Below, piece by piece: positions 18,641 through 27,967 of a stretch of DNA of 47,930 nt. Origin of the DNA: an uncultured Oscillospiraceae bacterium (GTDB lineage Bacteria; Bacillota; Clostridia; Oscillospirales; Oscillospiraceae); the NCBI GenBank assembly GCA_947627745.1, contig CANQXH010000006.1:1-47930 (forward strand). The letters run 5' to 3'. The notes under the pieces are model-generated. The model was not told where the DNA came from. It did not search any database and saw only the letters and a program-made list of their open reading frames with translations. The number at the start of each line of letters is the position of its first letter. Positions within the stretch are counted from its first letter, which is position 1. The position numbers and the translations under genes are program-made.

Positions 18641-19177
18641 ATGAGCAAATACGCAGGCACCCAAACCGAGAAGAACCTGGAAGCCGCCTTTGCCGGCGAA
18701 TCCCAGGCCCGGAACAAGTACACCTATTTTGCCAGCGTGGCAAAGAAGGAGGGCTACGAGCAGATTTCCGCCCTGTTTCTAAAGACCGCCGACAATGAGA
18801 AGGAGCACGCCAAGCTGTGGCTCAAGGAGCTCCAGGGCATTGGCGACACCAAGGCCAACCTGGCCGCCGCCGCCGACGGGGAGAACTACGAGTGGACGGA
18901 TATGTACGAGGGCTTTGCCAAGACCGCCGAGGAGGAGGGCTTCCCGGAGCTGGCCGCCCGGTTCCGCCTGGTGGCCGCCATTGAGAAGAGCCATGAGGAG
19001 CGCTACCGCGCCCTGCTAAAGAACGTGGAGACCGCCCAGGTCTTTGAAAAGAGCGAGGTCAAGGTGTGGGAGTGCCGGAACTGCGGCCACATCGTGGTGG
19101 GCACCAAGGCCCCCGAGGTCTGCCCCACCTGCAACCATCCCCAGAGCTATTTCGAGGTCCACGCGGAAAATTACTAA
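18641..19177 (+). CDS. rbr: Rubrerythrin
   Basis: 178 aa. An N-terminal four-helix ferritin-like domain carries the diiron Glu/His ligands ([12 protein letters not shown] near residue 19, [11 protein letters not shown] near 50, EKSHEERY near 115). A C-terminal rubredoxin domain has CRNCGH and CPTCNHP. It reduces hydrogen peroxide to water with electrons from rubredoxin/NADH and is a main peroxide defence of anaerobes. The ATG at 18641 follows AGGAGG. It is monocistronic, with a PerR-like box at its promoter and a strong terminator. Confidence 0.97.
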   Translation: MSKYAGTQTEKNLEAAFAGESQARNKYTYFASVAKKEGYEQISALFLKTADNEKEHAKLWLKELQGIGDTKANLAAAADGENYEWTDMYEGFAKTAEEEGFPELAARFRLVAAIEKSHEERYRALLKNVETAQVFEKSEVKVWECRNCGHIVVGTKAPEVCPTCNHPQSYFEVHAENY

Positions 19178-19191
19178 TCTATCAACGCAAA

Positions 19192-19222
19192 GGAAGCCGG
19201 AGGGTTGCTCCGGCTTCTTTTT
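19192..19222. terminator. Terminator shared by rubrerythrin and galT
   Basis: A 10-bp stem (19193-19202 with 19208-19217) and 5-nt loop, followed by TTTTTA on the plus strand. The galT stop codon lies in the T tract, so the hairpin may also end galT transcripts. Confidence 0.8.
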
Positions 19223-20711
19223 ATATCGTCTCCAGGAAGCGCAGGAAGGCCGCCTGGCCCGCCGGCGTCCGCTTGTAAACCCCGGCGTCCTCCAGGACCC
19301 GGGCAAATACCAGTCCGGTCTCCTTTTTCACGACGTCCAGGGCGTTTTCCGCCGTCAGGGCGTACTTCCCCCTAAAGCCCTCTGCCCAGGCGGCGTGCTT
19401 TTCCGTCAAGTCGCTACCTCGCAGGTCTCCACCACTCGCCAGGGTCTCCGCCACCGCCGTCAGCTCCGCTTTCAGCCGGGCGGGGAGGACCGCCAGGCCC
19501 ATGACCTCGATCAGGCCGATGTTCTCCTTCTTGATGTGGTGCAGCTCCGCGTGGGGATGGTACACCCCCAGGGGATGCTCCGGCGTGGTGATGTTGTTCC
19601 GCAGCACCAGGTCCAGCTCATAGTCCGTCCCCCGGCGGCGGGCGATGGGGGTGATGGTGTTGTGGGGCTCCCCGCCGGTCTCGGCGTAGATGAAGGCCGC
19701 CTCGTCGGTATACCCCCGCCAGGCGGCAAGGACCCGGTCCGCAAGGCTGATCAGCGCCTCCGGCGTCGGCCCGGTGAGCCGCAGCACGGATAGGGGCCAC
19801 TTGACGATCCCCGCCCGAATTTGGGGGTAGTCCCGGAAGACCACCGGCGTTTCCATGGGGGCGCGCTCCATGGGGAAGGTGTAGTGCCCGCCCTGGAAAT
19901 GGTCGTGGGCCAGAATGGAGCCGCCCACAATGGGCAGGTCCGCGTTGGAGCCCACGAAATAGTGAGGAAACTGGCCCACAAAGTCCAGGAGCTTGGCAAA
20001 GCAGGCCCGGTCGATCTTCATGGGGGTATGCTCCCGGTTGAAGCAGATGCAGTGTTCATTATAATACACATAGGGGCTGTACTGCAAGAACCAGGGGCTG
20101 CCGTTGATGGTGATGGGCACCGGCCGGTGGTTCTGCCGGGCGGGATGGTTGACCCGGCCGGCGTAGCCCTCGTTCTCCCGGCACAGCAGGCACCGGGGAT
20201 AGGCGGCGGCCGGCAGATTCCGGGCGGCGGCGATGGCCTTGGGGTCCTTCTCCGGCTTGGACAGGTTGATGGTGATGTCCAGGTCGCCGTAAGGCGTGGG
20301 GGCGATCCACTTCACGTCCTTGGCGATCCGGTCCCGGCGGATGTAGTTGGCGTCCTGGCAGAATTGATAGTACCAGTCCGTGGCAGCCTGGGGGCTCTGG
20401 GCGTACAGAGCCCGGAATTTCTCCGTCACCTGGGCGGGCCGGGGGGTCAGGCGGCCCATGAGGGCCGTGTCGAACAGGTCCCGGTACACCGGCGAGTCCT
20501 CCGGCACTACGCCCCGGGCGCAGGCGTCGTCGGTCAGGACCTTCAGCACCTGGGGAAGGTCCATCCGGTCCCAGGTCTTGCCCGGATCGGCGTAGGAATC
20601 CAGCTTCAGGGTCTCTAAAAGGGCGTTGACCGCCCAGGCCGTCTCCCCCTCCTGGATCAGCCCGGTGGAACGGGCGTAGGAAATCAGCTGAGAAATCGCT
20701 TCGTTGACCAT
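19221..20711 (-). CDS. galT: UTP/UDP-hexose-1-phosphate uridylyltransferase, Firmicutes type
   Basis: 496 aa, the length of the GalT class found in Bacillota rather than the ~350-aa enterobacterial class. Leloir-pathway enzyme exchanging UMP between UDP-glucose and galactose-1-phosphate. The active-site segment GGSILAHDHFQGGHY supplies the H-x-H motif with the nucleophilic His; NREHTPMKIDR, GSNADLPIVGGS and PHNTITPIARRR are also typical. The start at 20711 has GGGAGG upstream and a near-consensus promoter at 20759-20787. No galK or galE is adjacent. Confidence 0.95.
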   Translation of the reverse strand: MVNEAISQLISYARSTGLIQEGETAWAVNALLETLKLDSYADPGKTWDRMDLPQVLKVLTDDACARGVVPEDSPVYRDLFDTALMGRLTPRPAQVTEKFRALYAQSPQAATDWYYQFCQDANYIRRDRIAKDVKWIAPTPYGDLDITINLSKPEKDPKAIAAARNLPAAAYPRCLLCRENEGYAGRVNHPARQNHRPVPITINGSPWFLQYSPYVYYNEHCICFNREHTPMKIDRACFAKLLDFVGQFPHYFVGSNADLPIVGGSILAHDHFQGGHYTFPMERAPMETPVVFRDYPQIRAGIVKWPLSVLRLTGPTPEALISLADRVLAAWRGYTDEAAFIYAETGGEPHNTITPIARRRGTDYELDLVLRNNITTPEHPLGVYHPHAELHHIKKENIGLIEVMGLAVLPARLKAELTAVAETLASGGDLRGSDLTEKHAAWAEGFRGKYALTAENALDVVKKETGLVFARVLEDAGVYKRTPAGQAAFLRFLETI

Positions 20712-20758
20712 GGCGCTTGCCTCCCGATGATTTGGGCCTTTCGCCCCCGAATAGGGCC

Positions 20759-20787
20759 ATTATAGCCCAATAGATCCCTTCCGTCAA
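20759..20787 (-). promoter_or_regulatory. galT promoter
   Basis: Minus strand: -35 TTGACG (20782-20787), 17-bp spacer, -10 TATAAT (20759-20764). Confidence 0.75.
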
Positions 20788-20802
20788 GGAATTTTCCGGC
20801 CC

Positions 20803-22518
20803 CTACCCGATCAGCGCCGCCTCCCAGGGGCCCAGACAGCCGCCAAAGGGCGAGGCGCTGAGCAGCTCTTGCCGCCCGGCGTAATCAAGAAGCGGCGCCG
20901 CGCCGTCCTTGCAGTGGAGCAGGAGGGTGACCTGGTCGCCGCCCAGCTTCGTGGTCAGCGCGGCGGTCCCGGCCACGTCGTCTACCTGATAGGCCGTCAC
21001 CTGGCCCCGGTACAGGCAGGGGTGGGCCCGCCGGGCGGCGGTGAGCCGGCGATACCAGTCGAAAATCGCCGGGACCTGATATTTTTCGTCCCACACCATG
21101 CCCCGGCGGCTGTCCCCGTCGCCGCCCCCGTCCATGGCGTATTCGTCGCCGTAGTAGATCATGGGCATTCCGGGCAGCAGCAGCTGGAGGGCCGCCGCCA
21201 TTTTCAGCTTGGGCAGGCAGCCCCCCGCCGCCTGGAGAAACCGCTCCGTGTCGTGGGAGCCGATCAGGTTCCACAGCGCCCCAAAGACGGCGGGGTGGAG
21301 ATTCCCCCGCAAAAAGCCGAGATTTTCAAAAAACCCGGACACCGGGATGGTCTCCCGGGCCACCAGATCCAGGACGCTGTTGTAAAAGTGGTAGTTCATC
21401 ACGCTGTCCCACTCGTCGCCCTGGAGGAAGTCCCCGGCGTAGTGCCACTCCTCCCCGATCAGCAGGGCGTCGGGCTTCTCCGCCTTGACAGCCTCCCGGA
21501 ACCGCCGCCAGAACCGGTGGCTCACCTCGTCGGCCACGTCCAGCCGCCACCCGTCGATGCCGCAGGCGCGGATCCAGTATCGGCCCACGTCCAAAAAATA
21601 GGCCTCCACCTGGGGGTTGCGCAGGTTCAGCTTGGGCATCCCGCCGAAATAGCTGAAGGTTTTGAAGTTGGGGATCTGCCCCCAGGCGCTTTTCAGGGGA
21701 AAGCCCTCGATGTAGTACCAGCCGATGTAGGGGGAGGCGGGGCCGTTTTTCTCAATGTCGGCGAAGGCGAAAAACTGCCGGGAGGTGTGGTTGAACACCG
21801 CGTCCAGAATGACCTTCATGCCCAGCTCATGGGCCCGATTCGTAAGCTCCTTCAAATCCTCCAGGGTGCCCAGGGCGGGGTCCACGGCGTAATAGTCCAG
21901 GGTGTCGTATTTGTGGACGGTCCCGGCCCGGAATACCGGGGTCATGTAAAGCACGTCCACCCCCAGGGCCTGGAGATGGTCCAGCCGCTGGATGACGCCC
22001 CGGATGGTGCCGCCCAGATCCCGCCGGTGATCCACCGGGGCCCGGTACCACTTCTTTTCTGGGATTTTCCCCCCGGGGGCGAAGCTGGCGGGGAAAATCT
22101 GGTACACCACCCGGCCCGCCGCCCAGCTGGGGACGGTGAGCTTTTCTTCCTCCCGCAGATTTTGAGGGCAGTCAAACATCCGCTCAATATCCGTGAAGGG
22201 CGCGGGGGAAAATTCGTAGTTTCCATAGTAGACGGTCTCCCCGTCCATGCCCCGCAGCTCAAAAAAGTAGCGCAGGCAGACCACATGGAAGGTCAGCTCC
22301 GCCTCAAAATAGTCGCTGACCCGGTCCCGGGCGGCCAGGGACATGGCAACAATCCGGCGGGTGTCCTTCCGCCAGAGGGGCAGGTACTTGTCCTGGCAGT
22401 GCAGGAGGACCTCCCGCACGTCCCCCTTTTTCACCCGGATACGGAACAAAAACCGGTCCTTGTCCAGGGCAAAGCAGTACCTTGCGTCGGCAAAGTGGCA
22501 GACTGCGGCGTACTCCAT
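20803..22518 (-). CDS. GH13 alpha-glucosidase family enzyme (neopullulanase/cyclomaltodextrinase-like)
   Basis: 571 aa. An N-terminal beta domain of about 115 residues (CBM34-like) precedes the GH13 barrel. The four conserved regions are visible: DAVFNHTS, GWRLDVADEV (nucleophile Asp), LIGEEWH (acid/base Glu) and IGSHDTER (transition-state Asp). VVYQIFPASFAPGG marks the barrel start. There is no signal peptide, so it is cytosolic and probably acts on imported maltodextrin, cyclodextrin or pullulan fragments. It lies upstream of galT on the same strand, but galT has its own promoter. Confidence 0.93.
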   Translation of the reverse strand: MEYAAVCHFADARYCFALDKDRFLFRIRVKKGDVREVLLHCQDKYLPLWRKDTRRIVAMSLAARDRVSDYFEAELTFHVVCLRYFFELRGMDGETVYYGNYEFSPAPFTDIERMFDCPQNLREEEKLTVPSWAAGRVVYQIFPASFAPGGKIPEKKWYRAPVDHRRDLGGTIRGVIQRLDHLQALGVDVLYMTPVFRAGTVHKYDTLDYYAVDPALGTLEDLKELTNRAHELGMKVILDAVFNHTSRQFFAFADIEKNGPASPYIGWYYIEGFPLKSAWGQIPNFKTFSYFGGMPKLNLRNPQVEAYFLDVGRYWIRACGIDGWRLDVADEVSHRFWRRFREAVKAEKPDALLIGEEWHYAGDFLQGDEWDSVMNYHFYNSVLDLVARETIPVSGFFENLGFLRGNLHPAVFGALWNLIGSHDTERFLQAAGGCLPKLKMAAALQLLLPGMPMIYYGDEYAMDGGGDGDSRRGMVWDEKYQVPAIFDWYRRLTAARRAHPCLYRGQVTAYQVDDVAGTAALTTKLGGDQVTLLLHCKDGAAPLLDYAGRQELLSASPFGGCLGPWEAALIG

Positions 22519-22544
22519 GGGCGATCCCTCCCGTCTTTTTCCCT

Positions 22545-22573
22545 ATTCTATCAGAACCGGGCCCGAAATGCAA
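22545..22573 (-). promoter_or_regulatory. Promoter of the GH13 gene
   Basis: Minus strand: -35 TTGCAT (22568-22573), 17-bp spacer, -10 TAGAAT (22545-22550), 26 bp before the start codon. Confidence 0.7.
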
Positions 22574-22586
22574 GGCCGTGAAAAGG

Positions 22587-22616
22587 CCAAGACCCCCGCC
22601 GGCGCGGGGGTCTTGG
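22587..22616 (-). terminator. Intrinsic terminator of the carbonic anhydrase gene
   Basis: A perfect 13-bp stem (22587-22599 with 22604-22616) with a 4-nt loop; on the minus strand it is followed by CCTTTTC. Confidence 0.8.
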
Positions 22617-22624
22617 CATTCAAT

Positions 22625-23185
22625 TTACGGTTCCTCCGGCAGAAATTCCACCTGCCCGTCCTCCAGGCGGTAGATGGCGCCCAGGACCGTCTCCTTGGGA
22701 AAGCTGGCCCGCAGGATCTCCACGCCCCGGCGGACGTTCAGGACGCAGGCCTTTTCCTCGTCCCGCTCCTGGCCGATGGCCAGGCGGATCTCGTCAGTGA
22801 TGGACTTCACATACCCGTCCGGGTCGTGATGGATCGCCGCGTCCACCGCGCCGCAGTGGGTGTGCCCCAGCATCACCACCAGCCGGCAGCCCAGATGGGA
22901 AATCGCGTATTCCACGCTGCCCAGCTGGTGCCGGTCCAGCACGTTTCCGGCCACCCGGATGACGAACAGCTCCCCGATGCCGCAGGAGAAAAGATCCTCC
23001 GGGATGACCCGGGAATCGGAGCAGGTGATGATCACGGCGAAGGGCTTCTGGCCCTCCAGGGCGGTTTTCCGCCGGATCTCCGGCGAAATGTCCCCGGAGG
23101 GGGTGACAGATCGCAGATAAGCCTGGTTTCCGGCCTTCAGCCGGTCCAGGGCGTCAACCGCCGAACAGGGAACGGATGCGTTCAT
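22625..23185 (-). CDS. Beta-class carbonic anhydrase
   Basis: 186 aa, interconverting CO2 and bicarbonate in the cytosol. Zinc ligands are visible as C55 and D57 in CSDSR, and H108 and C111 in GHTHCG. The start at 23185 is preferred to upstream in-frame codons because GGAGGG lies just before it and the family N-terminus begins there. It has its own near-consensus promoter. Bicarbonate supply would suit the carboxylating enzymes at the left end of the window, but there is no operon link. Confidence 0.95.
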   Translation of the reverse strand: MNASVPCSAVDALDRLKAGNQAYLRSVTPSGDISPEIRRKTALEGQKPFAVIITCSDSRVIPEDLFSCGIGELFVIRVAGNVLDRHQLGSVEYAISHLGCRLVVMLGHTHCGAVDAAIHHDPDGYVKSITDEIRLAIGQERDEEKACVLNVRRGVEILRASFPKETVLGAIYRLEDGQVEFLPEEP

Positions 23186-23212
23186 GGGGATCCCTCCTTT
23201 TTTCTTTCCTTT

Positions 23213-23241
23213 ATTATATTGTACTTCCGCCCCGCCGTCAA
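23213..23241 (-). promoter_or_regulatory. Carbonic anhydrase promoter
   Basis: Minus strand: -35 TTGACG (23236-23241), 17-bp spacer, -10 TATAAT (23213-23218). Confidence 0.75.
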
Positions 23242-23331
23242 GCCGCGTTTCTTCCGCCGGGGCTCCTACCGGCGGTATAAAAAACCCCCTCCAAATGATC
23301 CGGATGGTGGGTTTAAAAGGCCAAATGGCGG

Positions 23332-23340
23332 TGCTATAAT
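23332..23340 (+). promoter_or_regulatory. Extended -10 of the HTH-TPR gene
   Basis: TGC-TATAAT, 22 bp before the ATG at 23363; the -35 region is weak. Confidence 0.5.
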
Positions 23341-23362
23341 CGAAAGAAAAAAGGAGGAATCC

Positions 23363-24438
23363 ATGATGATCAACCTTTCGGAAAACATCCGTGCCCAGCG
23401 CCGGGCCCATTCCCTGACCCAGCAGCAGCTGGCGGACGCCCTGGGCGTCACCGTCGGGGCGGTCTACAAGTGGGAGGCGGGCTTGTCCGCGCCGGACCTG
23501 TCGATTCTTGTGGAGCTGGCGGACCTGTTCGACACCTCGGTGGACGTATTGCTCGGCTATCGTGTAAAGAGCAACAAGCAGGCCGATACGGTTGCCCGGC
23601 TCAAAGCGTATCTGCAAAACCGGGATACCCAGGGACTTGCCGAGGCGGAAAAGGCGCTGCTCCGCTATCCCAACAGCTTTGAGATCGTCCACCAAAGCGC
23701 GATGCTCTACTATCTTTTCGGCCTGATGACCGGTGAACAGCCGCGGCTGCGCCGGGCAATAGAGCTTATGGAGCGCTCCATGTTACTGCTGGGGCAGAAT
23801 ACGGACCCAAAGATCAGCGAAATTTCCGTCACCTACGACATGGCGGGGGCGTACATGGAGCTGGGAGAGGCGGAAAAAGCCCTGGAACTGCTGAAAGGCA
23901 GCAATCCCAGGGGGATCAACGACGATGTGATCGGTCAATATCTGGCAGGCTACTGCGACCGCCCGGAGGAGGCGGAGGAGTACCTGTCCACAGCCCTGGT
24001 CTCGGCCGCCGCCATGCTGATCCGGACCGTCATGGGCTATGTGAACGTGTACTTTAAGCGGGGGGGGATTTTGCCTCCGGCGCCGCGATCCTGGAGCTGG
24101 CGACCGGGTTCTTCGCGGGGCTGAAGCGGGCGGGGAAAAGCAACCTCTTTGACAAGAGCTGTGTGGATTTTGAGGTCTGCCTTGCCCACGCCCAGCTGAA
24201 GCTGGGCAGATTCGATGAGGCCCGGGCCTCTCTGCTGGCGGCGAAAAAGCTGGCGGAGGAATTTGACCGGGACCCCGACTATTCTGCCGGCGGCCTGCGT
24301 TTTGCCGGCGCCGCCAAGGGCCAGACAGCCTTCGACACCCTGGGCAGCACCGCCATGGAAGCCGCCGTTACGGATATCCATAGCCTGGAGAACGAATCGC
24401 TCCGCAAGCTGTGGGAGGAGATCACCCATGAACAGTAA
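23363..24438 (+). pseudogene. XRE-family HTH regulator with TPR-like C-terminus, interrupted by a frameshift
   Basis: An N-terminal XRE helix-turn-helix (residues 4-65: IRAQRRAHSLTQQQLADALGVTVGAVYKWE) is followed by helical TPR-like repeats. The frame opening at 23363 reads sense to about 24067 and then nonsense to a stop at 24124. The sense continues in another frame to 24438 (DFASGAAILELATGFFAGLKRAG, then LAHAQLKLGRFDEARASLLAAKKLAEEF). The shift falls at a run of eight G's, 24060-24067; one more G or two fewer would restore a protein of about 358 aa. It may be a sequencing indel, a true pseudogene or a phase-variable switch. An AAGGAGG site precedes the start. Confidence 0.85.
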
Positions 24439-24515
24439 CGCAACCCGCCGGGAATCGCCTTCCCATTTTTACAGAGGGTACCGGACGGCAAAGCGCTCCG
24501 CTTTGAAACGGCCCA

Positions 24516-24541
24516 GGCGCCCCATTTTATGACTGGGGCGC
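24516..24541. terminator. Possible bidirectional terminator hairpin
   Basis: An 8-bp stem (GCGCCCCA/TGGGGCGC, 24517-24524 with 24534-24541) lies between two converging genes and overlaps the stop of the minus-strand gene. T tracts are weak. Confidence 0.4.
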
Positions 24542-26983
24542 TTCGGGACCGCAATCCAGGGTGACGCCGCTTACCTCCGCCGGATGGTTTCCCTGGTCCC
24601 AGCCGCCGATGGTATAGCGCAGCAGGACCCGCAGCTCCGTTCCAACCAGGCATCCGATCTCCGCGGAGTACTCCTTCTCGCCGCATTCGACGAACAGCGC
24701 CTCCTGCTCCGTGAGCTTCAGGTGCTCCAGAAGCGCCGGCACATCCACACCGCAGAATTTGAGCGCTTCGGAGGCGTTTTCATTGACATATCCCGGCGCG
24801 GAGCGCAGGACCCGGGCCCGGCGGCGGGGGAGGCCGATCCATCCAAAGTCCGAGGCTTCGTAGGAGACCGTCTCGTCGCTCACCCGGATGCCCCGCACGG
24901 GCACAAGCGGCATACCGCTTGGGGCGAAGGTAATCGCCGCTCCTTCGGGAAGCGCCCGGAAATTCACCACCACTGCCGACGCCCAGCCGCACCGGAAGCT
25001 CTCCACCGGCGCGCAGGAACGGTCCTTTCGGAGATTCGGATAGGCATACGCCCAGTATGCCACGCCCCGGCCATAGCGGGCCTCCGCCAGCCGGAGCCCC
25101 AGACGGGAAAGCTGGGCCTCCGTCCCGTTCATAAGCGTCTCGTACATGCCATCGGCCGTGAGCGTGTCGGCTTGCTCCACCGCCGTGAAGAATTTTTCCA
25201 TCTGCCGGTCATAGGCCTCGTCCGTCAGCCGTTCCCCGGCGGGCACGCAAAAAAAGTCGTGAAGCGCCTTTTCGGCGTACTTATTTCCCGCCTGGGCGGC
25301 CTTTTCCAGCCACGCCCGGCCCGCTTGCGGGTCCTTCCCGCAGCCGATGCCGTTTGTGAGCAAGACGCCCACATTGCTCATGGCGTTGATATTCCCGGCC
25401 TGGGCGGCCTTCATGAACCACCGGAAGGACGCCGCCATGTCCGGCTGTAAAGGCGCCTCGTCCCAGGGCGTCATGATACTGGCGATGCTCGGGATGCCAT
25501 GGAAGCTCTTGTGAAAATAGAGATTGCCCACGGCAAACATGGCGTCCCCGCTGCCCTGATCCGCGGCGCGCTTATAGAATTTGAACGCCTGCTCCAGCAG
25601 GCCCTCCTGCTCCAATTCCAGTCCACGCCGGATATTTTCGAGCGTCCCGGCCTTGGCCGCTTCATCGTGGGCCCTGGCGAAGCGGTCCTGGACGTCCCAG
25701 ATGCGCCTGTCGATGTTGGAGTAGCTGTGCAGGCACGCTACCCCCGGCACGGGCCGCAGGTCCCGGTCCAGATACCACCAGTCGTAGTACGTCTCCCGCC
25801 CGAAGCCGTCCTCGTCGGGGCCGTCCTCGCTTTCGTAGGCGGAAACCTCCGCTACCCCGTCGGCGTCCAGTCCCGCGAAGCTGTACAGCCTTTCGGGCGC
25901 GAAGAAGAAGAACCCCAAGGCGTTCAGCGTGGAGCCCCGGGCGGAGCCCCACAGGGTTTCCGTCAGGCAGGCGGAGGGCAGCCGCTCTCCCGGCGACGCC
26001 TTGACGTAGCGCTCCAGCCATTGCCGCTGGGTCTCGCTGCCGTTTTCCCAGGCCCGGTATCTCCAGAAATTGGCGGCGGCGGAATAAAACGCCTCTTCCG
26101 GCGCGGCCTTGCTCTTCTCCTCAAAGAAAGCGACCATCCGCTCCATGGCGCCGGCGTTCCCGGAGACGCATTCCTCCGCCAGGGCGCGGAACGCCGGACC
26201 TTCCCAGTACCGGTCGCTGTCACACGGGGCGCATCTGACGGGCTTCAGGAAGCACAGCCCCCTTGCCCGCAGCTTGAACAGGGCCTCCCTGATGGGGTCT
26301 TCTCCCTTGAAATAGATATTTTTCAGCTCCGCGCAGTGGAAAAACGCGTTTTCCTCCAGCTCCTCCAGATATTTGGGGAGCGATACCGACGAAAATCCGC
26401 ATTTAATGAAGGCCAGCCGGTCAATGCGCTCCAGAGACCGTGGCAAATGGACCTTCTTGAGGCCGGGAAGCTCCAAAAAGGCCTGGGTCCCAATGCGCCG
26501 CACCCCCTCCGGCACGGTATATTCCGCCCCCGCCGCCGAGGCCGGGCAGTAGATCAGCGTGTCGCCGGAGGCGGTTCGCACCGGCTCTACAATGCCGCTG
26601 CCCTTAAACGCCGAGCCGTTGACGTCCTTTACGCTGTTCGGGATGACGATGCGCTTTAGGCTTTTGCACCCGTCGAAGGCGTTTTCTCCGATCTGCCTGA
26701 GTCCCTCGTGCAGCGTCACGCTTTCCAGATTCTCACAGCCGGCGAAGGCCCGCTCTCCGATGGTCCGCACCGAAGCCGGGACAGATACCGACACCAGCTC
26801 CCGCCGCCCCTGCAGCGCCCCCCGGGGGAGCCTTTTCGTGCCCGCCGGCACGTCATAGCGCTTTACGCCCGGGTCCGGCGCCGTAAATTCCGGCTTTACC
26901 TCCGCCGCCCCGGTTCCTGGGTATAGTTCATGCAGGTTTTTATCGATTTTGTCCCGCAGATTTTTCAAAAAATCGCTGATCAT
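24527..26983 (-). CDS. Leucine-rich-repeat (BspA-type) protein with Sel1-like repeats
   Basis: 818 aa with no signal peptide or membrane helix, so probably cytosolic. Residues about 45-250 hold BspA/LRR_5 repeats (ASVRTIGERAFAGCENLESVTLHEGLRQIGENAFDGC pattern). A central unknown segment (250-430) contains many aromatic residues. Sel1/TPR-like repeats run about 440-600 (AFKFYKRAADQGSGDAMFAVGNLYF, MKAAQAGNINAMSNVGVLLTNG, WLEKAAQAGNKYAEKALH). The C-terminal ~200 residues are unrecognised beta-rich sequence. Both repeat types are protein-binding scaffolds. Most BspA-type proteins are secreted, so an intracellular one is unusual. The start at 26983 follows GGAGG. Confidence 0.85.
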   Translation of the reverse strand: MISDFLKNLRDKIDKNLHELYPGTGAAEVKPEFTAPDPGVKRYDVPAGTKRLPRGALQGRRELVSVSVPASVRTIGERAFAGCENLESVTLHEGLRQIGENAFDGCKSLKRIVIPNSVKDVNGSAFKGSGIVEPVRTASGDTLIYCPASAAGAEYTVPEGVRRIGTQAFLELPGLKKVHLPRSLERIDRLAFIKCGFSSVSLPKYLEELEENAFFHCAELKNIYFKGEDPIREALFKLRARGLCFLKPVRCAPCDSDRYWEGPAFRALAEECVSGNAGAMERMVAFFEEKSKAAPEEAFYSAAANFWRYRAWENGSETQRQWLERYVKASPGERLPSACLTETLWGSARGSTLNALGFFFFAPERLYSFAGLDADGVAEVSAYESEDGPDEDGFGRETYYDWWYLDRDLRPVPGVACLHSYSNIDRRIWDVQDRFARAHDEAAKAGTLENIRRGLELEQEGLLEQAFKFYKRAADQGSGDAMFAVGNLYFHKSFHGIPSIASIMTPWDEAPLQPDMAASFRWFMKAAQAGNINAMSNVGVLLTNGIGCGKDPQAGRAWLEKAAQAGNKYAEKALHDFFCVPAGERLTDEAYDRQMEKFFTAVEQADTLTADGMYETLMNGTEAQLSRLGLRLAEARYGRGVAYWAYAYPNLRKDRSCAPVESFRCGWASAVVVNFRALPEGAAITFAPSGMPLVPVRGIRVSDETVSYEASDFGWIGLPRRRARVLRSAPGYVNENASEALKFCGVDVPALLEHLKLTEQEALFVECGEKEYSAEIGCLVGTELRVLLRYTIGGWDQGNHPAEVSGVTLDCGPEAPQS

Positions 26984-27131
26984 ACGTCTTTGCCTCCGAT
27001 GGATTGTTCTCCCCGCCTCCGGCCGGTAAGTTCACGCCTGAAATTCAGATAACGCGTCTCTCAAACGCTACCGGCGCCTTATAGAAGCCGCTGAAGAAAT
27101 TATAATTCCCACGAAGGACGTAACGTCCAGC

Positions 27132-27800
27132 TTATTTCGGCCCGCCTTTCCCATCCGGGACCGGCGGCTCTTTGGGCCGGTACACCAGCATGGCGGCCTC
27201 GATAGAATCCACGACGCTGACCATGTGATACTTGAGGGCGAAGAGAATGTCCGAATACTCCGGGTACCGGGCCTTTGCCTTTTTGAGAAGGGGGAGGACG
27301 AAATGGCGGGTCTCCTCGATGTACGCCCGCAGCTTCTCCTCGGAAAAGGTCCCGGCCATGCTGGAGACGTTGTGACAGCGGTCAATGATCTTCGTAATGG
27401 ACGCCTCGCGGCACTCCGCGATGGCGTTATAATAGCGGATCTTGGCGGTCTCCCTGGTCTCGCCGTCTTGAACGTCGAAAGTCAGGAGCCGCACGGCGTT
27501 TTTGACCGTCTCATTGACCGGAAGCTCCGCAAGGCTCACGTCGCAGTCCTCGCAGACGTCGTGCAGGAGCGTGGCGGCGATGATCCCGTCGTCCCGGATG
27601 CCCAGGCTCAGGGCGTTGCAGGCCATGGTCAGCGGGTGGATGATGTACGGTTCGCCGCTTTTACGAAACTGCCCCGCGTGCTTTTCCCTGGCGAAGCCCA
27701 ACGCCCGTGTGGTTTCCGGCATGTTGGCTCCGGCGGCGAAGCCCCGGATATAGGTGTACATTTTTTCCGCGTTGAAAATGGATTTTGACATATCGGACAT
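27132..27800 (-). CDS. HD-domain hydrolase, RelA/SpoT hydrolase-like (MESH1-like)
   Basis: 222 aa. The ATG at 27800 is supported by GGGAG 4-5 nt upstream; a longer frame begins at 27866. The HD fold resembles the hydrolase domain of SpoT: HAGQFRKSGEPYIIHP near residue 41, then LLHDVCED (H80, D81, E84, D85) and IIDRCHNVSSM near 150. The family hydrolyses (p)ppGpp or related nucleotides using Mn2+. There is no synthetase, TGS or ACT domain, so this is a stand-alone small HD protein. The exact substrate is not proven. Confidence 0.85.
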   Translation of the reverse strand: MSDMSKSIFNAEKMYTYIRGFAAGANMPETTRALGFAREKHAGQFRKSGEPYIIHPLTMACNALSLGIRDDGIIAATLLHDVCEDCDVSLAELPVNETVKNAVRLLTFDVQDGETRETAKIRYYNAIAECREASITKIIDRCHNVSSMAGTFSEEKLRAYIEETRHFVLPLLKKAKARYPEYSDILFALKYHMVSVVDSIEAAMLVYRPKEPPVPDGKGGPK

Positions 27801-27928
27801 ACGCTCCCTTCGATCCGGGGCCGGAAAACACGGCCCGAAAATTCGTAAATTTCTCGCCTGAGTCAAAGGCGGTCACGGGGAAGGATTTTGGACGCCTTGC
27901 CCTGGGCGGACGGGCCCGCCGTTTTTTG

Positions 27929-27966
27929 AAAAAAGTCGGAGCGAACGCTTGAAAGTCCGCTCCGAC
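27929..27966 (-). terminator. Terminator of the tRNA-Leu gene
   Basis: A perfect 9-bp stem (27935-27943 with 27958-27966), followed on the minus strand by TTTTTT. Confidence 0.85.
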
Positions 27967-27967
27967 G

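Noticed and set aside
20869-22581. 570-codon plus-strand frame opposite the GH13 gene
   Set aside because: Antisense frame over a GH13 gene with all four catalytic regions.
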